A stretch of 64,000 nt of DNA from Dipodascopsis uninucleata var. uninucleata (lineage: Eukaryota; Ascomycota; Lipomycetes; Lipomycetales; Lipomycetaceae): positions 124,001-188,000 of the forward strand of contig JAJLTO010000010.1 of NCBI GenBank assembly GCA_030568195.1, read 5' to 3'. The notes below the pieces were generated by a model. The model had not been told where the DNA came from, searched no databases, and worked only from the letters and a program-made list of their open reading frames with translations. The position numbers were made by a program, and so were the translations under genes. Shown one piece after another: positions 37,688 through 48,788 of the stretch; within the stretch, counting starts at the first letter, position 1, and each line of letters starts with the position of its first letter.

Positions 37688-39364
37688 ATGCAGTTTGGGA
37701 CGCATTTATTTAGTGGTTTTCGATGCTCTTCAGTGGCTAAAAGCTCGAGATTAATAATTGCGCAGACAAGATTGAACAGGTGGTTCAGCATGACACGTTC
37801 AAGTAAGCTGGAGATTAAATCTCAAGAAGGCAGTGCGCGAACAGGTGCGTTTAAGATCAACCATGAGTCATATTTACAAACTCCTTGTATGATAATTCCA
37901 ACTTCGCGTGGTGCTGTACCTCATTTGACACCAGATGTAATAAATAAACATGTTGATATTCCTGCATTGTATGTCGGCATGGAAGACTGTAAGTGAAAAT
38001 GCTTCCACTCCTATGTGTACTATCTCGAGGTTCCGTTAGATGAAGAGAGCATAGTATAAAGTGATAAGATATAGTGATATTGTAAGAGAAGCCTTACTAA
38101 TTTGTTGCTCATAGTCGCGGATCATAAAGCGGAACAGTCTCCTTTATATTCATTTAGAGAGAAGGGAAATCTTAGGGATTTTATTCGTATTCTTCCAAGA
38201 GCATCAGATGGCAAAGATGTTCCACTATTTTTTTCAGCTAGAAGATCAAATCCTATACCCACATCGCAAGCTAATTCGGACAGTAATATTGCTATTGTAA
38301 CTAATGATGGATTTCGACAATTAAAAATCGAAGAGTTTCTTGATTTCACAGAATCGGTCGGAGATAGCTCAACCATAATTGTCGCTCCTGTCGATACACC
38401 TACGCTTATTGCACCTACCAATGCGTCTTCTCCTGATCTTGCAGATCGTGCAAAGGGAAAAATTGGAGGTAATAGAATGCGGAAGATGATATCTCGCAAT
38501 GAGTTGTGGAGTGTTGCTACCTTGAAGCGCGCCGAGAAGACAGGCAAATCAGTCATTGTTCCTATAATCCCGGGAGTTCCAGTTTACCATCAGGCTATGT
38601 ACCTTGAGAGAATAATGATGGATAGTGACGTACCTAGACCTGCAGGATTCTCTGTTTTGGATCTTGCGTCACCGTTCTTGGATATTAACCATCGTCTGTC
38701 AAGAGACGAAGTGGATAGATCCAAGCCTGACAGGGAGAATCCACAACTGACTTTATCACTGACGCTTGACTTTAGTTTGCTACCGCCAGAAATGTCAAAT
38801 TCAGTACGCCTGAATTTAGGGTATCTTACGGGACCACATGAAGTATTAGAAGCAGTATCATTAGGCTACGATTTGTTATGTGGAGATTGGATTGCTAATG
38901 CTACCGACGCTGGAATCGCTATGACATTTTCTTTTGGAGAGTCTTCCATCGAGGGTATTATTCCAGAAATCGGGCTCAACATGTGGGATACAGAGAAATA
39001 CTGTACTGATATGACTTCATTTAAGGATGACTGTAAATGCTACGCATGTGTCAAGCACCAGAAGGCATATGTAGCACATTTACTGAATGCCAAAGAAATG
39101 CTTGCTTGGACGCTTCTTCAAATTCACAATATTGCTACTGTCAACTTATTCATGGGTAAAATTCGAGAATCTATAGCTGCGGGAACATTTGAAATGTATA
39201 AAAATAGGTTCTTCAACCAATATCCCGATACTTTAAGTAGTCTAGGTTCTGAAATTGGCCAGGGATTACGTGTGCGCGGTTATCAAGTAAAGCTTGCAGG
39301 TGGTCCTACTGAGAAGAAGCTCAACGAGAGTCCTTACAAGCAATTCGACGATTGCAAAGAATGA
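37688..39364 (+). CDS. QTRT2: Queuine tRNA-ribosyltransferase accessory subunit 2
   Basis: Two exons: 37688-37988 and 38115-39364; 516 residues. After an Arg/Ser-rich head, TGAFKINHESYLQTPCMIIP and TSRGAVPHLTPDVINKHVDI start the TGT-fold. VRLNLGYLTGPHEVLEAVSL and DLLCGDWIANATDAGIAMTF are typical of the QTRT2 (QTRTD1) branch. The zinc site is CKCYACVKHQKAYVAHLLNA with the later His in TLLQIHN. QTRT2 pairs with QTRT1 to exchange guanine for queuine at position 34 of GUN-anticodon tRNAs; it is missing in baker's yeast but present in fission yeast. The first ATG adds a basic, acid-free leader of about 34 residues before a second Met (codon at 37790), which suggests mitochondrial targeting of one form. 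Confidence 0.93.
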
Positions 39365-39719
39365 ATAGCATAAATTGTATAGTAGATGTTTTATTTACAA
39401 TAGACTCATCATTATACTAGTAAATTGCTGACGGCATTGAACGTTACTAAAATTAACTACTTCATGACTAGCTATCATGTTAGTAGTCTCTCGAAGATAA
39501 AGTAGGAAAAACATCAGATGGCATGGATCAGTATTCAGGTGACCAAGTATTTAGCACTAAACTGTCACGTCACTAATGCCTAAAGTCCCTCATAGTGTTT
39601 AGCATTATTTGTTAGTATTGGTTGATGTAATATACATGCAATCCGACTTATCTCCTCGTCTACTAGCACCTTTCTTTAAAATTTCTGCCAGACAAGAAAT
39701 TGGTAAAGCCATGACAGTA
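39365..39719. other. Convergent 3' gap, QTRT2 and MED10
   Basis: A 355-bp gap between converging 3' ends; AT-rich, no gene seen. Confidence 0.5.
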
Positions 39720-40313
39720 CTATAATTCTTCATTCTTTAAAAATGTATGTGCAAATCCATTTGTCTCATGGTCTTCAGAATTATTATTACTCGTTTTAGT
39801 AGATTTGCCATTTGCTGTCACCGATCTATCTTTGTAGCCACCACACTTTCCATCTCGTGTGCTCTCCCGAACAAAATTAACAGTATCCTGGAGATCTGGA
39901 TAAGTATTAATAATCTGCTTGGCTAATTCGTCTCTAAATTCACGCATTGCTTCCATTTTTCCATTAACAAACTGATTTTGCTTGACCAAAAGCTCAACGA
40001 ACTCTCTAGTATAAACATTCGGGTTTCGCCCGTCTTCTATGTACTGAATTATTTCACGAGGTACTAAAATATCAGATATTGATGGTTCCGACGGATTATC
40101 GGGCTGAGTCGATGGCTGTTTAACAAACTGGTTCAAATCAGAAAGCTGTGATGTTAATAAATTAACTCTTGAGACCACAGCCTCTCTTGACTGCGATACC
40201 GATTCATAATCATGAACTGAGATTGCAAGCTCTAAAATTGTTTCAATGATCTGTCTTAATCTAGTTTCTTGTTCTTGTAGAGACAGAGGCACTTGTTTAT
40301 CGGTTGTTGCCAT
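39720..40313 (-). CDS. NUT2: Mediator complex subunit 10 (Nut2)
   Basis: A single exon of 197 residues from ATG 40313. The MED10 core is plain: QETRLRQIIETILELAISVH, then VVSRVNLLTSQLSDLNQF, VPREIIQYIEDGRNPNVYTR and EFVELLVKQNQFVNGKMEAM with EFRDELAKQIINTYPDL. MED10 belongs to the middle module of Mediator, between activators and RNA polymerase II. A short Asn/Ser/Lys tail (about residues 160-197) extends past the usual end. The gene has its own promoter region of about 870 bp shared in tandem with the elongase 3' end. Confidence 0.95.
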   Translation of the reverse strand: MATTDKQVPLSLQEQETRLRQIIETILELAISVHDYESVSQSREAVVSRVNLLTSQLSDLNQFVKQPSTQPDNPSEPSISDILVPREIIQYIEDGRNPNVYTREFVELLVKQNQFVNGKMEAMREFRDELAKQIINTYPDLQDTVNFVRESTRDGKCGGYKDRSVTANGKSTKTSNNNSEDHETNGFAHTFLKNEEL

Positions 40314-41180
40314 TATTGTGTTCGTTAGATGTGACGCAATCTAATGAAAAGAAAGGAAAAGTATGGTAATGTAAAAGTTACTTTTCTAAATTGTGAATGC
40401 ATTTGTAGAATTTCTATAGACCAAAAAATTCTTTCCATCACTTGTTACTTTCGCGATTGTTTATTCTAACAAATGAAGATAGTAGACTGATGAACAGACA
40501 TATTCGTTTGCCATAGCCTTATATTTTTGAAATTTAATGAAAAAAAGTATACTTGTAAATAGAAAAGATATTATCCTTTGATGTATCAAGTTGCATCTTT
40601 ATAGAGAATAGTTAGAGTAGAAATGATAATTAACGACACTAGGAAATAAAACACAATTACGACGTTGCAAATATAAAATATTATAAAAAATACAAAAATT
40701 CGATTATTTATACATATTAAAAAGAGGTTTAAAAGCCGATGAACTCATTCAGATGCAGATTGGTGTTACTCTTCAAAACATTCAGCAGAAACTAATATCA
40801 ATGAAGATTCTCAGAGCCACGCAATACAACATGATATAATATAAGCATATATGGTTTTAATATAGGAAATTTTTTGCCAAAACAAATAAAATAAAATAGC
40901 AGGAAGTAACAAAAACAAGTTAATATTACCATAATAGGACGTAAAAATCCATAAGGCAAATTTTAATGTATATATTGAAATACTGGAAACTTTTCAATCT
41001 CCCTCTCTCCTAATAAGCTCACACTCATACATCACGCATCTCTAAAGGCTCGTTTTATGTCTAATATCGCCATCAGATTTCCGGCAATAATATATTCTAA
41101 TAGTGATTCATCATTTTCACTTACTTTCACTATACTGTATGGAAGTAGATCTCAGTCTGCAGCAATTGCTTAAAAAGCAT
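40314..41180. other. Intergenic, elongase 3' end to MED10 promoter
   Basis: About 870 bp, very AT-rich, between two minus-strand genes. It includes A-rich stretches near 40675-40730 and no gene that I can support. Confidence 0.5.
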
Positions 41181-42901
41181 TTAGGTTTTCTTGGAAGTCT
41201 TCTTGACAGACTTGGCTGCAGTGGCAGTGGACTTTCCCTTATCAGAACCATTGCTAGAAGCAGGAGCAGCCTTCTCTGAAACAGCCTTCTTAGCAGGAGC
41301 AGCCTTCTTTCCTTTTTTAGTGTATGAATTAATATAGAAGCCAATGAACAAGAACAAGTAGCTGGTAATGATCAAGCAACCATAGACGGCAGCAAACTCC
41401 TCTCCAGCACATGTTCCAAAGTTGGGCAAATGTGGGAAATAGGTGCTAATAAAGTAAGTGTACGAAGCGAAATAAACGAATCCCAAGTCAATGACGAACT
41501 GGATGATCTGAAGACGAGTAACCCACTCCTTCCACCAAACACGAATACCACAAGAGGCTAAGAAATAGTACCAGTACATTACGACATGGACACCAAGATT
41601 CAAGGTGATAACAACCCAGGAAACGGATGTATGACCGATGATCTGGGAATAGCAAAGAGCAGCAGTAGCACCATGATGGTAACAGTGCAAGAAAGCTATT
41701 TACGAAAAGTAAAGGTTAAAATCGATGAACTTCAGAAGATAGTAGAGAGATTCTACTTGAAAAAACGTATTTCAGCAACTTACTGAGTGGTTTCTTTCTT
41801 AGAAAAAGAAGAACAGTATCGAGAAATTCAGCCTATATTGTAAAAAATATTAGTAATATATTTAAAGTGCTTATTCAAACAACAGAGTAAACCGTAGTCA
41901 TTAGGGGAAGGGTAAGAAAATTCACGTGCATATTTTGTCAAATAATTAAGCTAAAGATCAAAGAAAAATAGTTAGTTAACTGCTGACCAGACAACAAAAA
42001 AAAACCGTTCATCTAACGAAGCATCTCCTCCCCCTCTGTCTGTATACTACACTTCTCACACCGCAGTAACGAGAACATTACTCCAAATCTCCATTATTAT
42101 ATATTATAAATTCGGCTCCCTCGTATTTTCTCCGATATATACATACATGCATATATATATATCTAATACGAATTGATTGATATAAGGTTGACAAAATGGA
42201 GGTGTCCACGCAATATCCCCAATAATCTTCAGCGCGTAGAACGAGAGCCCAACATAAACAAAACGCAAATACTTATGCTATATAATTTGCACATAACAAG
42301 TACACTGCACGAAATGCATTTCATCTCAAACATCTCAAGTATTTTTCTCTAAGAAATGATGATTTTTTAAGCAAGAACAAGATTATTAAGTGCAATGGAA
42401 GATAGGAGTGTTTGATAGAGAGGGAGTGAAAATTTCGCCATAGTCACAGTAGATGCAAAACCAAGAGCGCCAACTTACATAGTAGAGAGTAGCAATAGGC
42501 TGAGTCCAGGAGCCCTCATTGCAAATGGCATAAAACACGCCATGACGGTAAATAATAGGGAAAAGTTGTTCAATGAAAAGAACCAGAAGCAAGAACGACA
42601 AGCTAGTTAACAGGAGGTTGTGCAACCGGTAAATCGCAGTCAACTTGAAAGGTGAGTAAGGTTCCATGATCTTTCTACCACCAAGAATAATAACATAATA
42701 TCCTGTAATTGTTACTATCACCGGAACGATAGTAGACAAAGGATAAGCACCCTGGATGAAAATGAACTCAGATGGATTCCATCCAAGCAGCTTGGTGCAT
42801 GCAATTGTGAACACATCCCACAAGTAAATGCCGAAGGGCCTGTCGATAGAAGGCTTGCTATTCTTCAAGCAGCTAGGTAAAGAACTGAGTAGTGAGTCCA
42901 T
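41181..42901 (-). CDS. Very-long-chain fatty-acid elongase (ELO family)
   Basis: Four exons: 42901-42479, 41950-41930, 41832-41784 and 41695-41181; 335 residues. The product has the ELO layout with several membrane segments, the [20 protein letters not shown] helix, the catalytic histidine box in [11 protein letters not shown] and the downstream [13 protein letters not shown] and FGTCAG blocks. The Lys-rich C-terminus fits an ER membrane enzyme. Most similar by eye to fungal Elo2/Elo3, which condense malonyl-CoA with C18-C24 acyl-CoA for sphingolipid fatty acids. Exon 2 is 21 nt and codes LNYLTKY, needed to give [17 protein letters not shown] as in relatives. Its upstream intron is normal (GTAAGT; TTAACTAAC; TTTAG), but the downstream intron would begin GCACGT, a GC donor. 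Intron 1 is 528 nt. Confidence 0.9.
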
Positions 42902-44515
42902 CTTTTTTGAGAAAATAATTAACTTGTATTCTTTTCGTCCTGCTTCTCTCCTAAACTAAATATTGTTTCTATGCAAACAAGAAATAGTAGTGAAAGGAAA
43001 AAAAGGGAAATATTGAACAACAAAAATGTGTGAATTAATATAGGAACTCAGAGAAATCGAATATGCTTTGGAATATATATTATTACGCTCACAATACGAA
43101 CCACCAACAAATAATCCTAAAAGAAGCACCAATTATATCTTTTAAACGATGAAACAAAAATCTTGCTGGAATTTTTATAACAATAGAGCGTCCTTATTCT
43201 CTTTACTTACTTACGGCACTACTTCCAACTCTTGCACAGTGTTTTGATGGGATATGAAGCTGTTTATCTGCGATTTTTTGCTTTTTTTATTCACTAATCC
43301 TGCTAAGAAACGCACTCTGTTTTAGGTGGAAATAATTTTTTACAGACCACGACTCAAAATTTAAATTCATAGTTAGAAGGCTGAAAAAAATGAAAGTGTA
43401 ACAGTGGAACCTATTTTGGATGGAATTATACGCGATATCCTTTTAAGAATGATGTAGAAAAACAGGTTTTACCAAAAACACTATGGTTTTTGAGAGCTCC
43501 TAGTTTTTTTCAGTTAGCCAATGTCAACAGCATATTTGGGAATTCTTTTGTTTCCCTTTTACAAGGCGCATATTTCCATCCTTTCCTCACTAAAGTGCGA
43601 GGACTACCTAATTCGCATTCCTTTTACATATGTTGATTATCTCTTTAGAAAGAGAAGCAAGTATGAGCCGAAGCTAACTAAAAGTTTAGTCCATCAAACT
43701 GACATTCCTAAAACAAAAAAGGTTCAGCGTCTAGCTATCTGCCGAAACGTCTTATAACATCACAGACAGCGGGGTTGTAGTGTATTATCATCGACACTTG
43801 ATTGTTGTTTGATGATAATTAGAGCGGTCTTAATATGTTTTATAGGTAGCGAATAACATATAGACTGATTACTAGATGTCGGCATATTATTATCTATTTT
43901 TTTTGTATTTATACCCTATATCACAGCCACTTTCATCAGCCTTTTAACTAATAAATCTCGGAACACATAAATCGAAACTATTGATTACGACCAGGCTGAA
44001 GACGGTATTAATGAGAGAGAGATTTGTGACTTACCCTCCCTTCTAAGTCTGCTTCTATTTTTCGTTCGTTGGTCCTGCGATCCTCCGTACATCTAACCTT
44101 AAATGCTTCTTGGGAGAGTCGCATTTGCCTTGCCTAAAATACCAGCGGTCTCGTTCCCTTATATCAAATGGATACCCTTAACCTCAGTATGGTGGTGTTC
44201 TGAATACCGAAAAAATCACTGGTCATTTTTTATTCAGAATTTTTAGATTTCTCTCTTTTTTCACTCCGTATAGTTGTTCTTTATTTTGTATCTGCGTAAC
44301 AGTAAAGAGTGAGTATTTATGACAGCATGATTTCCTTTTATTTTTAGATTAATGTCAAACATTTGAACTTCTATCGAGGAAAGGCATTATAGCTGTATTT
44401 ACTAATGTGTTCAACACATTATTGTGAGTTGTGGAAGTCCAGAAGACATAGTCACTAACATCATTCTATCTATAGAACACTTCTTTCGCATTACAACTCA
44501 TTATAGCAATCAATC
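42902..44515. other. Long divergent intergenic region, elongase and COX6
   Basis: About 1.6 kb between divergent starts. A 78-codon ATG frame at 43521-43757 has no known family or splice support. T runs are frequent. No tRNA, repeat or transposon is recognised. Confidence 0.5.
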
Positions 44516-45917
44516 ATGGCCTCGATCATCCGCAGCTCCCTCCGCAACTCTGCTTCTCGCTTTGTGTTGTCAGCTAGAGTCGCACGTCCTACCTTAATAG
44601 CTACTCCAAAGTTCAATTTTGTCCGAAACTATTCGGCTCATGAAGAATCTTACGATGAGTTCAATGCTAGGTAACTATGGCCCTTAATGAAATTTTTTGA
44701 TGTCTTCCTCTGATTACACTTTCTATTTGAGCTGTTGATTCGTGAAATTGAAAAATCGCATGAGAGCCGATGATATCGTGCTCTTTTACTGGGATACCAT
44801 GTTGACAGTTGGTGATATGCTTAATATCAAGCTTTATTGAAATTTCAAGTTAGCAATTTTTTGTGTTTTGACGTATCATTGAAGTTTCCTGGAGGTTTGA
44901 CAGGATTACGGTAATATTTCAGTATTGTGTGACACGAAGTAAAAGTTGACGATGTGTCGATTCCATTGCACAGATTGGTTCAATTTCGGGAGAAGCTACA
45001 AGTCGATATTTGTTTGCTACTTTTGGTCGATCTTTTGAGCATAACTACTATTACTATATAACACCAAACTTCATTATAGTATTGGACTCGGTATCGTGAT
45101 CTGTTCTTGTGCTCTTTTCATCGTGTCTCTCGGACCGCCAGCAATCACATTTTTTATGGCAATTTTCTACCATGCGCCTCTTCCAATAGTAATATCATCA
45201 AGTATAATTGGTCAATTATACCCTAACCACAAAACATCGGATGACACTGTTACTAAGCGATTTTGGGAACTCCCGGACGCATACCTGACTATGAAGGAGA
45301 CAAGACGCAGGAAAAAAAAGCAGTGAAGGGATTGGATAAGGCGTGGGAGATACTGATATCCGGATACATTGCTCAAATACTTGGTGTAATCTAGCTGTCG
45401 TGATCTGATTCCCTTGCGATATAGACTTTCGTACTGACTGATTATTTAGATTTCAGAAGGAATTCGAGAAAGCTTATGATGCATTTGAGGTTCAGGTGAG
45501 TCGGCTTTGATGGTATGAATTTACATGCTAGTAGCTAATCTATATCTAGCGTATCTTGACCAATTGCTTTGCTTATGACCACGTTCCTTCACCAACTGTC
45601 ATTATTAAGGCTCTTGAGGCTGCCCGTCGTGTAGATGACTTTGCTACTGCTGTCAGAGTCTTTGAAGGTATGATTTTAAAATTAATTTACGAATTCTCAA
45701 TGGATCAATACTAATTACGTTGATATAGCCATAAAATTGAAGGTCCCTCGTAAGGAGCACTATAATGCCTATCTTGAGGAACTTAAGGATGTCCGAGAAT
45801 CTCTGGGTAAGTCAGTTTTAGAATAATTTGGGTATATTTTTTCATTGGAGCACTATCTAATTTTTATCTGTTTATTTAGGTGTTCCTCTTAAGGAAGAGC
45901 TCTTTCCTGAAAACTAG
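44516..45917 (+). CDS. COX6: Cytochrome c oxidase subunit 6 (mammalian Va)
   Basis: Five exons: 44516-44670, 45450-45495, 45550-45667, 45729-45806 and 45880-45917; 144 residues. Exon 1 is a mitochondrial presequence (MASIIRSSLRNSASRFVLSA, ending near NYSAHEESYDEFNAR). The mature part (FQKEFEKAYDAFEVQRILTN, CFAYDHVPSPTVIIKALEAA, RRVDDFATAVRVFEAIKLKV, then HYNAYLEELKDVRESLGVPL and ELFPEN) is full-length Cox6/COX5A. It sits on the matrix side of complex IV. Intron 1 is 779 nt, more than ten times the other introns (54-73 nt), and contains a second open frame that is in phase with exon 1 (see separate entry). Confidence 0.96.
45080..45326 (+). CDS. Possible alternative last exon inside COX6 intron 1
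   Basis: A frame open from just after an acceptor-like ATTATAG (G at 45079) to TGA at 45324-45326. Joined to COX6 exon 1 (leftover AG plus T gives Ser) it would make a 133-residue protein: presequence, then a hydrophobic stretch IGLGIVICSCALFIVSLG, a second FFMAIFYHAPLPIVISSSII and a basic end (MKETRRRKKKQ). There is no ATG in this frame before an upstream TAA except an internal Met, so normal initiation could give only a shorter product. It may be an alternative terminal exon encoding a second mitochondrial membrane protein, a relic, or chance. I recognise no family. Confidence 0.35.
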
Positions 45918-46679
45918 ATATTTTAGGCCATTTTTGTCAATATGAGATTTTCAGTCAATAAAGATAGTATTTATTTTACATTATAATCAATAGAAGCTGG
46001 ATATATATGTCCATTTCAATTTTTCTATTCTTTAACCCATTATGCTGGTCTTTCTAGTTTATTTTAATGTGTTGAATGTCATGTTATTGCTAGCATCCCT
46101 ATACCCTTGATCATAGTGACTTTAATGAAAGAAACCGATTTCTGAGATATTTAATTAAATAGTTATTAGTTATGACTCTGAATCGCAAATCCTTAAAGGT
46201 CATCTATTAAGGAATGCACTCTTTGTAGTTTGTGCAGAGCGAAATATAATTTTCAGTTGCATTTCTCTATGCGATCTATAACGATGGAACTTTGAATTTT
46301 AGATATTTAAGTTCCGAGCTATATGACTTACTACTTGCCGCGTGGTATTGATAATTTACTTTAGCAGCGTTAAGATATCGTAAATTGAACTCCAAAATGT
46401 AGGATTATAGAATCATAAAGTGATATGTTATAAAATGCTCTTTTTGACATTGCCATTGTAATTCGCTAGAAGAGTGATATCGCTCCGTTAACGAATTCAA
46501 GTTTGACTTTGCACACCTTAAACTGAAATATTGGGAGTCAGGAATCCCTTTCCTTCCAAATCTCCAGCTTCCCCACCCCGTCAGAATATCTCACGTTACG
46601 TACCTATCTCACATATTGGCTTTTTGTTCGTCAATAAGATACAACTTTTCTTACTAGTTGTTTAATTGATATCAGTAAT
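45918..46679. other. Intergenic, COX6 to ALDH6A1
   Basis: About 760 bp in tandem orientation; AT-rich; no gene or named element seen. Confidence 0.5.
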
Positions 46680-48344
46680 ATGCTGGGTGCTGTGGTGTCT
46701 AATTGCCTGAAGTCTCAGACCAGGCCAGTATTGATAGGAAACGTCAACTCTTATAAGAGTCGCTGTCGTGTCCCCAGGACGCTGTCTTCAACAGCGACGG
46801 CTCAGGACGTAGCCTCACAGTATATAGCTACGCATGAGAAGATTTCCAATCCAGCAAATACGAAGTATTTTATTAATAACAAGTTTGTTGAGAGCAATGC
46901 TTCTAAATGGATCGATTTACATGACCCCGCCACAAATAATTTGGTTACTAGAGTGCCCCAGTCGACACCGGAAGAGCTTACGGCAGCGGTTGACGCAGCT
47001 GCAGAAGCGTTCAAGTCATGGAAAAAGACTACTCTATTGACGAGACAGCAAATAATGTTCAAGTTTGTGCAGCTTATTCGCCGCGATTGGGATAGGTTAG
47101 CAGCTAGTATTACCCTTGAACAGGGCAAGACTTTTGCGGATTCTCGAGGTGACGTCCTCAGAGGCCTCCAAGTTGCTGAGACTGCCTGCGGAATCACGTC
47201 ACAGCTGACAGGTGAGTTGCTCGAAGTTTCTACTGACATGGAAACGCGTTGCTATCGTGAACCTCTCGGTGTTGTTGCTGCTATCTGTCCATTTAACTTT
47301 CCTGCAATGATTCCATTATGGTGTTTACCACCAGCTATTATCACCGGTAATACTGTGGTCATGAAGCCTTCCGAGCGAGATCCAGGTGCGGCTATGATCA
47401 TTGCTGAATTGGCTCGTGAAGCTGGTCTGCCTGATGGAGTTTTCAATATCGTCCATGGTACAGCGCCTACAGTTGATTTTTTGATTGATGAACCCCGCAT
47501 TAAAGCTATCTCATTCGTTGGTAGTGACAAAGCTGGCCATTATATTTACTCTAGAGGCACTGCTAACGGCAAACGTGTCCAAGCCAATCTCGGAGCTAAA
47601 AATCACGCTATTATCATGCCTGATGCAAATAAGAAGCAAGCTCTCAGCGCAATTGCCGGTGCTGCGTTTGGTGCTGCAGGACAGCGCTGTATGGCAGTCT
47701 CTGTCTTGGTAACCGTTGGAGAGACGAAGGAATGGGTAGCCGACCTTGTTGAACAAGCTAAATTACTAAAGGTCACTGGTGGGTTCGAGTCTGATGCAGA
47801 TTTAGGTCCTGTGATATCACCAGAATCCAAGCAAAGGATCGAAGGTCTCATTCAGTCTGCTGTAGATGATGGTGCTACGATTGTTCTTGATGGGCGCGGC
47901 TATAAGCCTGAAAAGTATCCAAACGGTAACTTTATTGGACCCACAGTTATCACTGGTGTCAAACCCGGGATGAAGGCATATGATATTGAGATTTTTGGTC
48001 CTGTGTTAGTTGTAGTCAACGTCAACACGCTTGATGATGCTATCTCGCTTGTTAACAGCAATAAGTACGGTAATGGTGTTGCCATCTTCACTAGATCTGG
48101 AGCTGTAGCTGGTAAGTTTCAGCGTGAAATTGAGTGTGGACAAGTTGGTATCAATGTTCCTATTCCAGTTCCACTTCCAATGTTTTCATTTACTGGTAAC
48201 AAGGGATCCATCCTTGGTGATTTGAACTTTTATGGAAAAGCAGGTCTCCATTTCTATACCCAAATGAAGACTGTTACAGCGTTGTGGAGAAGTGAAGAAG
48301 CAAGCGCCGCTGAGTTTGGCTTAAACATGCCAATCCAGAACTAA
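46680..48344 (+). CDS. ALDH6A1: Methylmalonate-semialdehyde dehydrogenase, mitochondrial
   Basis: A single exon of 554 residues. A presequence ([20 protein letters not shown]) is followed by the ALDH fold: [60 protein letters not shown] with [16 protein letters not shown], the cofactor loop [17 protein letters not shown] and the catalytic Cys in [13 protein letters not shown] (C337). The usual Glu of ALDH (ELGGK) is replaced in [10 protein letters not shown], which is diagnostic for CoA-acylating methylmalonate-semialdehyde dehydrogenase. The enzyme converts methylmalonate or malonate semialdehyde with NAD and CoA to propionyl- or acetyl-CoA in valine, thymine and beta-alanine breakdown. Baker's yeast lacks it. 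Confidence 0.96.
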   Translation: MLGAVVSNCLKSQTRPVLIGNVNSYKSRCRVPRTLSSTATAQDVASQYIATHEKISNPANTKYFINNKFVESNASKWIDLHDPATNNLVTRVPQSTPEELTAAVDAAAEAFKSWKKTTLLTRQQIMFKFVQLIRRDWDRLAASITLEQGKTFADSRGDVLRGLQVAETACGITSQLTGELLEVSTDMETRCYREPLGVVAAICPFNFPAMIPLWCLPPAIITGNTVVMKPSERDPGAAMIIAELAREAGLPDGVFNIVHGTAPTVDFLIDEPRIKAISFVGSDKAGHYIYSRGTANGKRVQANLGAKNHAIIMPDANKKQALSAIAGAAFGAAGQRCMAVSVLVTVGETKEWVADLVEQAKLLKVTGGFESDADLGPVISPESKQRIEGLIQSAVDDGATIVLDGRGYKPEKYPNGNFIGPTVITGVKPGMKAYDIEIFGPVLVVVNVNTLDDAISLVNSNKYGNGVAIFTRSGAVAGKFQREIECGQVGINVPIPVPLPMFSFTGNKGSILGDLNFYGKAGLHFYTQMKTVTALWRSEEASAAEFGLNMPIQN

Positions 48345-48788
48345 TGTCGAATACTTCTTTATTTAACATTTATGGCTCAATCATAATATAATGAATAAAT
48401 ATTAGAGAAATGATATTTGAACCTCTAAATACAAATAGTGGACAGGTTTTGAGATTATAGAGTTTACCATATCCCCATACTTTCACCATTCCGCTATCGT
48501 AGACACTATTTGTCAGTATTCGTGAACTCTCAGAGTTATTAAGAAATTCATAAACTTGAAAAAAGTAAATTGCTTCTTGTGATATGATTTTTGTATTAGA
48601 TCTGACATGTAGCACGATTTCGGGCTTTTTGCATGAGATCTGGTAACTATAATTAATAAAATAACTGATAAAGAGTAAGACTCTGCGTAACCCAGCTTTA
48701 ATTGTACAACACCATTTTCCATTTTCCATTAATAGGCTTCTCGATACCTTCACACTTCACAGTTAAAATTAAATAATTACTAATAGCC
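48345..48788. other. Intergenic, ALDH6A1 to macro-domain gene
   Basis: A 444-bp tandem gap. Minus-strand open frames here have no family match and look like chance. Confidence 0.5.

Noticed and set aside
43521-43757. 78-codon ATG frame upstream of COX6
   Set aside because: No recognised family, basic and hydrophobic mixture typical of chance frames, and no splice context.
48370-48753. 127-codon minus frame after ALDH6A1
   Set aside because: Composition unlike a folded protein, overlaps another frame on the same strand, and fits a 3' intergenic region.
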